Shown here: positions 27,635-35,145 of the stretch, one piece after another | Layout of the letters: every line of letters begins with the position of its first letter | Numbering within the stretch: position 1 is the stretch's first letter | Source of the DNA: Pseudomonadota bacterium | Lineage (GTDB): Bacteria > Pseudomonadota > Gammaproteobacteria > Steroidobacterales > Steroidobacteraceae | Length of the DNA stretch: 64,000 nt | Direction: 5' to 3' | NCBI GenBank assembly: GCA_019352035.1 | Contig: JABBNZ010000001.1 | Span: 89,147-153,146 of the forward strand | The notes under the pieces: generated by a model | Told to the model about the DNA's origin: nothing | Database searches by the model: none | The model's input: only the letters and a program-made list of their open reading frames with translations | Translations under genes and position numbers: made by a program

Positions 27635-28638
27635 GCCGTCCAGGCGAGCGCGTCACTTCGGCCTGGCGCGTCCGCCTGTGTCTGGTCACGCTGCTCGCGG
27701 CCATGGCCGCCGTGCCGGCGTACGCGCGCGCGGTGCCTACGCTGCGCATCGGTGTGTTGAAATACGGTACCGTGAACTGGGTCATGGATGTCATCGCCCA
27801 TCACGGACTCGCCAAAGCCAACGGCATTCGCATCCAGGAGCTGGCGCTGGCGAGCACCCAGGCTACCCTGGTGGCGCTGCAGGCAGGGCGCGTCGACTGC
27901 GTGGTGACGGACTGGCTGTGGGTCTCGCGCCAGCGCGCGGCCGGGGCGGATTGGACATTCTTTCCATTCTCGACAGATCTTGGTGCGCTGGTCGCGGCCC
28001 GCGGTGCGCCGATTCACGGCCTGGCCGACCTGCGCAACCGGCGGCTCGGCGTCGCCGGCAGCCCGCTCGACAAGAGCTGGGTGATCCTGCAGGCGCTTGC
28101 GCGAGAGCAGCACATCGACCTCGCGCGCGATGCGCGGGTCTCCTTCGGCGCGCCGCCGCTCCTCGATGAGGAGTTGCTGCGGGGGCGCCTCGATGCCGTC
28201 CTGACGTTCTGGAATTTCGCCGCGCGGCTGCAGAGCCGTGGCCTGCCGGCCGTCCTGCCGATGAGTGCGGCTCTGCGGCAGCTCGGCTTCAAGACGCCGG
28301 TTGCGCTCGTCGGCTATGTAGTCTCCGAGCGCTGGGCACGCGAGCACCCGCGCGCGCTGGCCGGGTTCGTGCGCGCCACGCGTCAGGCCGAATCGATCCT
28401 GGGGACCTCGAATGCCGAGTGGCAATGGCTCGCACCGAAGATCAGAGCGCGCAGCCCCGCAGAGCTCGATGCGCTGCGCGATGCTTTCCGGGCCGGCATC
28501 CCGGCCCACTGGGGCAACGATGAGCGGCGTGAGGCCAAAGCGCTCTATGCGCTCTTCGCCAGAGTCGGCGGCAGCACGCTGGTCGGCTCCAGCACCACCC
28601 TGCAGCCCGGGACGTTTCTAGGCGCGGTGCATTACTGA
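27631..28638 (+). CDS. NitT/TauT-type ABC substrate-binding protein
   Basis: A 335-residue periplasmic binding protein. GTG 27631 overlaps the preceding stop (GTGA), and the signal peptide ends near AVPAYARA. The mature part reads LRIGVLKYGTVNWVMDVIAHHGL, LALASTQATLVALQAGRVDCVVTDWLWVSRQRA and LADLRNRRLGVAGSPLDKSWVIL, the NMT1/SsuA-like fold of nitrate, sulfonate, taurine and thiamine-precursor importers. No ligand-specific residue set was recognised. With the permease and ATPase that follow, it forms a complete importer inserted between the beta-propeller and the PedB-like ATPase genes. Confidence 0.88.
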   Translation: MSRPGERVTSAWRVRLCLVTLLAAMAAVPAYARAVPTLRIGVLKYGTVNWVMDVIAHHGLAKANGIRIQELALASTQATLVALQAGRVDCVVTDWLWVSRQRAAGADWTFFPFSTDLGALVAARGAPIHGLADLRNRRLGVAGSPLDKSWVILQALAREQHIDLARDARVSFGAPPLLDEELLRGRLDAVLTFWNFAARLQSRGLPAVLPMSAALRQLGFKTPVALVGYVVSERWAREHPRALAGFVRATRQAESILGTSNAEWQWLAPKIRARSPAELDALRDAFRAGIPAHWGNDERREAKALYALFARVGGSTLVGSSTTLQPGTFLGAVHY

Positions 28639-29423
28639 TGAGCGTGGCAGCCACTGCGCGGCGCACGTCATCCCGGCTGGTGACATCCGCGCTGGCGCAA
28701 CGCATCGGCTCGCTCGCCCTGCTCGTCGCGGTCTGGCAGGTCGCCGCCATCGCGGTCCATAGCCGCATGCTGCCCTCGGCCGGCACCGTATTCGCGGCTC
28801 TGGTGCAGCTCACTCTGCACGGCACGCTGCTGTTCAACCTCGGCATCACCTTGGCGCGGGTCGCGGCCGCCTTCGTCGTGGCGATGATCATCGGCACCGC
28901 CATCGGCATCGTGATGGGCCGCTCGCGGACGATGGACGTCCTCTTCGACAGCTGGCTCGTGCTGCTGCTCAACCTTCCGGCGCTCGTGATCATCGTGCTG
29001 GCCTATGTCTGGTTCGGGCTCACGGAAGCGGCGGCGATCGGCGCGGTGGCCGTGAACAAAATCCCCGCGGTCGCCGTGACCGTGCGCGAAGGCGCCCGCG
29101 CGCTCGACCGCGACTACGCGGAGATGGCGGAGAGCTTCCACGTGGGCCGGTGGCGGACGCTGCGGCACGTGATCATGCCTCAGCTCTATCCTTACATCTT
29201 CGCCGCCGCCCGGTCGGGCCTGGCACTGGTCTGGAAAATCGTGCTCATCGTGGAGCTGCTGGGGCTGAGCAACGGCGTAGGCTTCGAGATCCAGCTGTAC
29301 TTCCAGCAATTCGACGTGACTCGTATCCTCGCTTATAGCATCGCCTTCGTGGCGGTCATCCAGGTGATCGAGTGGGCGCTATTCCAGCCGTTGGAGCGGC
29401 GCGCGGGACGATGGCGCCGATGA
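28638..29423 (+). CDS. NitT/TauT-type ABC permease
   Basis: A 261-residue inner-membrane permease with about six transmembrane helices and the coupling motif EMAESFHVGRWRTLRHVIMPQLYPYIFAA, the EAA loop of BPD-type importers (SsuC/TauC-like). It should pair with the binding protein whose stop it overlaps (TGATG) and with the ATPase that overlaps its own stop. It probably works as a homodimer, since only one permease gene is present. The substrate is unknown; its place in the xoxF locus suggests something needed for quinoprotein-dependent growth. Confidence 0.9.
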   Translation: MSVAATARRTSSRLVTSALAQRIGSLALLVAVWQVAAIAVHSRMLPSAGTVFAALVQLTLHGTLLFNLGITLARVAAAFVVAMIIGTAIGIVMGRSRTMDVLFDSWLVLLLNLPALVIIVLAYVWFGLTEAAAIGAVAVNKIPAVAVTVREGARALDRDYAEMAESFHVGRWRTLRHVIMPQLYPYIFAAARSGLALVWKIVLIVELLGLSNGVGFEIQLYFQQFDVTRILAYSIAFVAVIQVIEWALFQPLERRAGRWRR

Positions 29424-30190
29424 TACCCGCCCTGGTCGCCGAGATCCGCGACAAGCGCTATCCGGGGGCGCGGGGCGCGCAGCCTCATGTGGCGCTGGCC
29501 GGGCTGTCGCTGCAGGCCGCCGCGGGCGAGATCGTGGCTCTCGTCGGGCCCTCGGGGTGCGGCAAGACGACCTTTCTCAACATCGTGGCCGGCCTCGACC
29601 GCGATTTCGCGGGCGAGGTCCGGCTTGCGCCGCGCCCCGACGGACAGCGGGCGCGGGTCGGCTACGTGTTTCAGGAGCCGCGGCTCCTTCCGTGGCGGAC
29701 GGTCCACGAGAACATCGCCCTGGTCCTGCCGCCGCATCGCGCCGAGGGCATCGTCAGAGACATGTTGAAGGCGGTGGGGCTGGCCGAGGCGCGCGACCGC
29801 TACCCGCCGCAGTTATCGGGAGGAATGAGCCGGCGCGTGTCCATCGCGCGCGCATTCGCCATCGAGCCGGACCTGCTGCTGATGGATGAGCCGTTCGTAT
29901 CGCTCGACCACGACACCGTCGAGCAGCTGCGGGCGCTTCTGCTCAAGCTGTGGCACGCACGGCCGACGACCGTGCTGTTCGTGACCCATGACCTGCGCGA
30001 GGCACTGGTCCTCGCCGACCGTCTGGTATTGTTGTCGGGCGCGCCGGCCCGCGTGGTGGCGGACCTTCCGGTGGGTCTCGCCCGCAACCGCCGGCATAGC
30101 GGCGCCGAGATCGAGCGGCTGCGCGAGGAGGTGCTGCGCCACCACCGGGAGCTGATTGGCGCCGTCGGGGCGCCGACACCCGTCGATTGA
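29420..30190 (+). CDS. NitT/TauT-type ABC ATP-binding protein
   Basis: A 256-residue ATPase: Walker A VGPSGCGKTT, Q-loop VFQEPRLLPWRTVHENI (typical of SsuB/TauB), signature LSGGMSRRVSIARA, Walker B LLLMDEPFVSLD and switch VTHDLREAL. The ATG overlaps the permease stop as ATGA; an in-frame ATG lies 9 bases upstream. It is the third gene of the embedded importer. A 35-base gap follows before the next ATPase gene, the only real spacing in the run from 26.6 to 31.8 kb. Confidence 0.9.
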   Translation: MIPALVAEIRDKRYPGARGAQPHVALAGLSLQAAAGEIVALVGPSGCGKTTFLNIVAGLDRDFAGEVRLAPRPDGQRARVGYVFQEPRLLPWRTVHENIALVLPPHRAEGIVRDMLKAVGLAEARDRYPPQLSGGMSRRVSIARAFAIEPDLLLMDEPFVSLDHDTVEQLRALLLKLWHARPTTVLFVTHDLREALVLADRLVLLSGAPARVVADLPVGLARNRRHSGAEIERLREEVLRHHRELIGAVGAPTPVD

Positions 30191-30225
30191 TACGCGGTAT
30201 CATGACCAAGAGGCGGTGAAGAGTG

Positions 30226-31017
30226 ATGTTGGACCTCAAAACAGAGGCGGCGGACGCCGCGGCGGCCAGAGTGGCCGACAGGGAGGCACAACCGCTCGTC
30301 GTCAAAGGACTCAGCCATTCGTTCGGTGAGCGGCAGGCACTGCGCGATGTGTCCTTCGAGCTTAACCGCGGCGACCGCACCATGCTGCTCGGCTTGAATG
30401 GAGCGGGCAAGACGACCCTCTTCTCCCTGATCACCCGGCTCTACAACCATCGCAGCGGCTCGATCCGGATCTTCGGCTGGGAGATCAAGCAAAAGCCGTC
30501 GGAAGCGCTCGCCCGGCTCGGTGTGGTGTTCCAGCAGCCGACGCTCGATCTGGAGCTGTCGGTCGCGCAGAACCTCTACTATCACGCGGCGCTGCACGGC
30601 CTGCCGCGCCGCGAGGCCGGCGTGCGCCTCAGGCGCGAGATCGAGCGTGTCGGCCTGACCGATCGCCTGCGCGAGCATGCACGCACCTTGAGCGGCGGCC
30701 AGCGGCGCCGCGTGGAGATCGCGCGCGCCCTGATTCACCAACCGAAGCTGCTGCTCCTCGACGAGCCCACGGTGGGCCTGGACGTGGCGAGCCGTCAATT
30801 CCTGCTCGATCATGTCCGGATGCTGTGCCGCGAGGAAGGGCTCGCCGCCCTGTGGGCGACGCATCTGATCGACGAAGTCGATTCCGCCGCGCGGGTGATC
30901 GTGCTGCACAAGGGCCGGGTCCTCGCCGAGGGCCCGGTGCCGGAGGTGATCCGCCGCGCAAATGCCTCATCGATGCGCGAGGCTTTCGACAACCTGACCG
31001 TTGAGCGTGGCGAATGA
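30226..31017 (+). CDS. ABC ATPase of the PQQ-dehydrogenase-associated exporter type (PedB/LutE-like)
   Basis: A 263-residue ATPase of the ABC-2 (DrrA/Nod-like) class: LGLNGAGKTTLFSLITRLY, VVFQQPTLDLELSVAQNL, LSGGQRRRVEIARAL, LLLDEPTVGLD and ATHLIDEVD. This subgroup, together with the ABC-2 permease next to it, is a recurring neighbour of PQQ alcohol dehydrogenases. The homologous systems PedA1A2BC in Pseudomonas putida and LutAEF in Methylobacterium are reported to be required for lanthanide-dependent growth. A GTG three bases upstream (30223) is a possible start. The stop overlaps the permease ATG as ATGA. Confidence 0.88.
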   Translation: MLDLKTEAADAAAARVADREAQPLVVKGLSHSFGERQALRDVSFELNRGDRTMLLGLNGAGKTTLFSLITRLYNHRSGSIRIFGWEIKQKPSEALARLGVVFQQPTLDLELSVAQNLYYHAALHGLPRREAGVRLRREIERVGLTDRLREHARTLSGGQRRRVEIARALIHQPKLLLLDEPTVGLDVASRQFLLDHVRMLCREEGLAALWATHLIDEVDSAARVIVLHKGRVLAEGPVPEVIRRANASSMREAFDNLTVERGE

Positions 31018-31820
31018 AGGCCGTCCACTATTACCGCTGCCTGCGCGGGATCGTCTGGCGCGAGGCCCTGCGCTTCCTCAATCAGCGCGGCCGTTTTCTC
31101 GCGGCGCTCGTCCGGCCGCTGGTGTGGCTGCTGATCTTCGCCACCGGATTCCGCTTCGTGCTCGGTGTGTCCATCATTCCGCCGTACCAGACCTACATCC
31201 CCTACCAGGTGTACATCGCTCCGGGCCTGGTCGGCATGATCATCATGTTTCAGGGCATGCAGAGCTCCCTGTCGATGGTGTGGGACCGCGAGACGGGCAG
31301 CATGCGCACGCTTCTGGTGAGTCCGCTGCCGCGCTGGTACCTCCTGGTCTCGAAGCTGATCGCGGCGGTGATCGTCTCGGTCCTGCAGGCGTACGTCTTC
31401 CTCGGCATCGCCTATTTCTGGGGAGTCCATCCGCCGCGCATGGGCTACCTCACCGTGCTTCCGGCCCTGATCCTCGCGGGCATGATGCTGGGCGCGCTCG
31501 GCCTCTTCCTGTCGTCGGTCATCCGGCAGCTCGAGAATTTCGCGGGAGTCATGAATTTCGTGATCTTTCCGATGTTCTTCGCCTCCTCCGCGCTGTACCC
31601 CCTCTGGACGGTGCAGCAGGCCAACGAGCGGCTGTACCGCATCTGCATGGCCAACCCGTTCACGCATGCGGTCGAGCTGATCCGCTTCGCGCTCTACGAG
31701 AAGTTCAATCTCGAGTCGTTCGCGGTCGTGGCCGGGTCCCTCATCGTCTTCATGATCCTGGCGGTCCTCGGCTACGACCCTGGCCGCGGCCTCATCGCCC
31801 GCCGGGGCGGCGCCGAATGA
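31014..31820 (+). CDS. ABC-2 type permease (PedC/LutF-like)
   Basis: A 268-residue integral membrane protein with about six transmembrane helices. It reads RFLAALVRPLVWLLIFATGF, YQVYIAPGLVGMIIMFQGMQ, SMVWDRETGSMRTLLVSPLP and FASSALYPLW, the pattern of ABC-2 permeases linked to PQQ-dependent alcohol dehydrogenases. With the preceding ATPase and the binding protein at 25.4 kb it would form the lanthanide- or quinoprotein-linked transporter. ABC-2 permeases generally export, so coupling to a periplasmic binding protein is unusual and unexplained. It is the last gene of the locus, followed within 8 bases by the hairpin repeats. Confidence 0.88.
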   Translation: MKAVHYYRCLRGIVWREALRFLNQRGRFLAALVRPLVWLLIFATGFRFVLGVSIIPPYQTYIPYQVYIAPGLVGMIIMFQGMQSSLSMVWDRETGSMRTLLVSPLPRWYLLVSKLIAAVIVSVLQAYVFLGIAYFWGVHPPRMGYLTVLPALILAGMMLGALGLFLSSVIRQLENFAGVMNFVIFPMFFASSALYPLWTVQQANERLYRICMANPFTHAVELIRFALYEKFNLESFAVVAGSLIVFMILAVLGYDPGRGLIARRGGAE

Positions 31821-31827
31821 AGCGAAG

Positions 31828-31895
31828 CCCCAGGCACAGGAAGTGCCCCGCCGCCGCGCTGGTCCGGGCAGGAGCCCGGATCCAGCGCTTCAGGA
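31828..31895. repeat. short tandem unit of the composite hairpin repeat
   Basis: A 68-base unit starting CCCCAGGCACAGGAAGTGCC and ending in the stem CGCTGG-T-CCGGGC / GCCCGG-AT-CCAGCG. It equals the next unit with about 43 internal bases missing (the CTCGGGC hairpin is gone). It lies just after the permease stop. Confidence 0.7.
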
Positions 31896-32006
31896 CCCCA
31901 GGCACAGGAAGTGCCCCGCCGCCGCAGGTGGCGGAGGCTCGGGCAAAAACCACGCTTTTTGCCCGAGGCGCGCTGGTCCGGGCAGGAGCCCGGATCCAGC
32001 GCTTCA
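31896..32006. repeat. full tandem unit of the composite hairpin repeat
   Basis: A 111-base unit with three consecutive stems: CCGCC/GGCGG, CTCGGGCAAAAA/TTTTTGCCCGAG, and the terminal GGATCCAGCG stem. The core matches the element at 18360 closely. It sits between the convergent permease and porin genes and ends 2 bases from the porin stop, so it is well placed to terminate transcription from both sides. Confidence 0.7.
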
Positions 32007-32008
32007 AA

Positions 32009-33112
32009 CTAGAACCTGAAGACGCCCTGCATGGCGATCTCCGTCTGATTCTCGGTCAGTACCGTGGCCGCCGGCGATACCGCCTTCACGAAGCCCGGCG
32101 CGTTGGAGGTGTCGTACCGGCCCTCGAGGCGCAGCTCGAAATCGGACACCGGGTCGTAGCCGAAGGTGATCGTGCCTTCCTTCAGCTTCTGCGCGGTGCC
32201 GGTGATGAAGCCGTTCCTGTCGTCGAAGTACTCGCCCCGCACCGACACCCGCCACTGGCTGCTCAACTGGTAGTTGGCATAGGCGGCGACGCCGTCCCAG
32301 TCGCCGCCGGCGGTGACCGCGCTTGCATCCTGTCTGCCCCAGTCGTAGCTCACCACGAAGGATAGGGTGGAGGTGGCGTTGAAAGTCGCGACGGTGTCGA
32401 AGAACGTCCGGCTCGCGAGGTCCACCGGGTCCTTGCCGAGATAGGCCTGGGCCGTCAGGGAAAAGTATTTGTCGGGATTCAGGGCGATCCCGAACTCCCC
32501 CGTCTTCGATCCGTAATCGACCTTCGTGTAGTTCCAGCCGTTGTTGATTCCGACGATGACGCTCATCGTGTCGGTGATCGCATACGTGGCGCGCAGTCCG
32601 GTATGCGTCATCGGCTCCGCATAGAAGAGAAACGAGCGCGAGAAATTCGTGTTGCCCGTCGGCGCGATCACCTCCGCACCCGCGAGCGTGGTGAATTTGC
32701 CCGCTTGGATCGTGAGGGGTCCCGTCACGTACTGCGCGTACCCCTGCAGGATGTCGAAGGCGCTCGAGCTCGACGCCGAGGCGCTCTCGGCGGCATTGAC
32801 GATCTTCGCGTCCTCGCCGGCGATCACATCCACCACCGCGCCGAAGCCCGACTTCGGCTGATAGGCGAGCTGCAGGCCGGCCTGGTCGAGCTGGAAGGTG
32901 TCGTGCGAGGTGTCGAACTGGTGATCGGTGTTGTAGCCCGAGGAGTGGTAGTAGGAGGCGGCCACATAGCCGGACTCCGTGATGCCGGAGTCGGTGAGCA
33001 GCTGGGACAGGGTGGCGACCGGGGAGCCGGCGGCGAGCGCGCCGGCCGGCACGGTGCCGGCCGCGGCGATGAGCGCCGTCAGGTGGATGCGCTGCATGAA
33101 AGGCTTCTGCAT
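32009..33112 (-). CDS. outer-membrane porin, OmpL-like (BBP2) family
   Basis: A 367-residue protein with signal peptide ending AGALAAG and a beta-barrel of alternating short strands. Motifs such as GYVAASYYHSSGYNTDHQFDTSHDTFQLDQAGLQ, then TNFSRSFLFYAEPMTHTGLRA, and a C-terminal Phe (MQGVFRF) fit the OmpL-like putative beta-barrel porin-2 family. It probably gives passive diffusion of small solutes. ATG 33112 follows GAGG at good spacing; the longer frame has no signal peptide at its start. A sigma-54-type promoter candidate lies about 45 bases upstream. Confidence 0.8.
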   Translation of the reverse strand: MQKPFMQRIHLTALIAAAGTVPAGALAAGSPVATLSQLLTDSGITESGYVAASYYHSSGYNTDHQFDTSHDTFQLDQAGLQLAYQPKSGFGAVVDVIAGEDAKIVNAAESASASSSSAFDILQGYAQYVTGPLTIQAGKFTTLAGAEVIAPTGNTNFSRSFLFYAEPMTHTGLRATYAITDTMSVIVGINNGWNYTKVDYGSKTGEFGIALNPDKYFSLTAQAYLGKDPVDLASRTFFDTVATFNATSTLSFVVSYDWGRQDASAVTAGGDWDGVAAYANYQLSSQWRVSVRGEYFDDRNGFITGTAQKLKEGTITFGYDPVSDFELRLEGRYDTSNAPGFVKAVSPAATVLTENQTEIAMQGVFRF

Positions 33113-33580
33113 GGGGGCCTCTGATTGCGAAGGATGTCGGTCGTGGGCGCGCAGCTCAAGCATCCCCTGTGCCAAGTTACGATTTCGTTATGAATCAGCG
33201 GCTTGTGTCGCATCGGGGTAAGATCCCGGCCCCGATCGCACCGGCGTGGTGCGGCTCGGATGGCGCCCATCCCAAATGAGTGCGATGTGGGGGAATCACG
33301 GGGCGACGCTGTCAGCCGACCGTGCCGCCCGCGGCCGGTGTCATACTTTCCCTTCCGCGTCAGTCTCGTCCGACAGGTTTTTCAGAAATTACAAATGGGT
33401 TACGCTGCGAGAATTCGTTTCCTGGGGTGCTTCTTCTCGCGATGGCGAGCCTCAGAGGCGGATCCCACCAGAGCAGAGCCGGATTGTCGCTCGATGGCGA
33501 CAGGAAGGGTCTGTCTGTGCCGCGAACACCGCTTGCGGTACGAGTGGAGCCATTGAGCCGAGCTGCCCCGGGGAGATTAG
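33113..33580. other. 468-base gap between divergent porin and opgG genes
   Basis: No gene is supported. On the minus strand it holds the sigma-54-type promoter candidate for the porin. On the plus strand an AT-richer segment (TTTTTCAGAAATTACAAATG, starting near 33377) about 200 bases before opgG is a possible promoter region, but no box was assigned. Confidence 0.4.
33159..33174 (-). promoter_or_regulatory. sigma-54-type -24/-12 promoter candidate for the porin
   Basis: On the minus strand TGGCAC, five bases, ATGCT matches the RpoN consensus TGGCAC-N5-TTGCW at all but one position, with correct GG-to-GC spacing. The expected transcript start lies about 35 bases before the porin ATG. No enhancer-binding regulator is encoded nearby. 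Confidence 0.5.
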
Positions 33581-35143
33581 GTGTTATCGTTTCATCGAAC
33601 CCATCTTGCCGCCGCTGCCCTCGCGGTCCTGTTGCTGACTTCAGCGACCGGCAAGACGCCCAGCACCCCGCAGCGGCGGGCTGCACCTGCCTTCACCTTC
33701 GCCACGGTGCAGCGGCTCGCGCAGCAGCGCGCGGCGCGTCCCTACCACATTCGCTCGACCCCGCTGCCGCGGGCGCTCGCGAGGCTCACCTACGAGCAGT
33801 ACAGTGACATCCGATTCCAGCCGGCAGCCGCGTTGTGGCACGGCCAGTCGATGTTCGAGGTGCAATTCTTTCACCGCGGCTTCAATTTCGACCGACGGGT
33901 CAATGTTTACGAGGTGTTGCCGTCCGGCGTGCAGCCGGTGAGCTACCGCCCGACGATGTTCCACTTCGGCAGCCGAGTGCCGCGGATCACGCTGCCGGCG
34001 AATCTCGGCTTCGCGGGCCTGAGCCTGCACTTCCCCTTGAACACGCCGGGCTCCAAGGATGAGGTCCTCGCCTTTCTCGGCGCCTCCTATTTCCGGGCTC
34101 TCGGCCGCAACGAGGGCTATGGCGTCTCGGCGCGGGGGCTCGCCATCGATACCGCCAGCGCCGCGGGGGAGGAGTACCCCTATTTCACCGACTTCTGGCT
34201 GGTCCGCCCGGCGCCGAACCAGCAGAGCATGACCCTCTACGCGCTGCTCGACAGCCCGAGCCTCGCCGGCGCCTATCAGTTCATCGTGCGCCCGGGCACC
34301 ATCACCCAGGTGCAGGTCACGGCGCAGCTCTACCCGCGGCGCGTGGTGGCCAAGCTCGGCATCGCGCCGCTGACCTCCATGTTCCTCTACGGCAGGGGCT
34401 CGGCACGGCGCCGCTTCGATGACTGGCGTCCCGCCGTCCACGACAGCGACGGCCTCATGATGCAGACCGGCTCGGGCGAGTGGCTCTGGCGGCCGCTCGA
34501 CAATCCGCGCCAGCTGGAGGTCAACCGCTTCATGGATGACAATCCCAAGGGATTCGGGCTCATCCAGCGCGACCGGAACTTCTCCGACTACGAGGACCCG
34601 AACTCGCAGTTCGAGCGGCGCCCGAGCTACTGGATCCAGCCGCTCGGTAACTGGGGCAAAGGCGGCGTGGAACTCGTCGAGATCCCAAGCGATGAGGAGA
34701 TCCACGACAATATCGATGCGTACTGGGTGCCGAGCGCCCCGGTGGTGCCGCAGAAGCCGATCCGCTTCTCCTATCTCCTCTCGGCCTACCTCAATTCCGG
34801 TGATCGCTGGCCGCCGGGAGGAAAGGTGGTCGCCACGCGCTTCGGGCCGGTGATGCGAGGCACCACCCCGGTCTCAGGCATGCGGCTTGTTCTCATTGAT
34901 TTTGCCGGCGGCGACCTCAACTCTCTGTTGGCGGTACAGCCCGTGCATGCGGATGTGTCGGCGCAGGGTGCCACGGTCAGCCACGTCCTCGTTCAGCGGC
35001 TGCCCGAGAACGGCCACTGGCGCGTGACGATGGACGTGAAACCGACGGGCGACCAGCCGGTTGATATGCAGTGTTATCTGGATCTGTACGGAAAAGCCTT
35101 GACCGAGACCTGGACCTATCAGTGGACACCGCCGGGAACATAG
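33581..35143 (+). CDS. opgG: glucan biosynthesis protein G
   Basis: A 520-residue periplasmic protein (signal LAAAALAVLLLTSATG) of the OpgG/OpgD family. It shows ALARLTYEQYSDIRFQPAAALW, FEVQFFHRGFNF, GASYFRALGRNEGYGVSARGLAIDT and RNFSDYEDPNSQFERRPSYWIQP. OpgG acts on the beta-1,2-glucan backbone of osmoregulated periplasmic glucans. The GTG start follows GGGGAG by 5 bases. Length is close to the usual 510-550 residues. opgH follows after 2 bases, the usual operon. Confidence 0.95.
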   Translation: MLSFHRTHLAAAALAVLLLTSATGKTPSTPQRRAAPAFTFATVQRLAQQRAARPYHIRSTPLPRALARLTYEQYSDIRFQPAAALWHGQSMFEVQFFHRGFNFDRRVNVYEVLPSGVQPVSYRPTMFHFGSRVPRITLPANLGFAGLSLHFPLNTPGSKDEVLAFLGASYFRALGRNEGYGVSARGLAIDTASAAGEEYPYFTDFWLVRPAPNQQSMTLYALLDSPSLAGAYQFIVRPGTITQVQVTAQLYPRRVVAKLGIAPLTSMFLYGRGSARRRFDDWRPAVHDSDGLMMQTGSGEWLWRPLDNPRQLEVNRFMDDNPKGFGLIQRDRNFSDYEDPNSQFERRPSYWIQPLGNWGKGGVELVEIPSDEEIHDNIDAYWVPSAPVVPQKPIRFSYLLSAYLNSGDRWPPGGKVVATRFGPVMRGTTPVSGMRLVLIDFAGGDLNSLLAVQPVHADVSAQGATVSHVLVQRLPENGHWRVTMDVKPTGDQPVDMQCYLDLYGKALTETWTYQWTPPGT

Positions 35144-35145
35144 CC

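Noticed and set aside
31792..32007. 71-codon minus-strand frame in the tandem repeat, with a similar peptide encoded in the 18.4-kb element
   Set aside because: The similarity follows from the shared DNA repeat. Frames differ in length and lack a ribosome-binding site, so a conserved protein is not supported.
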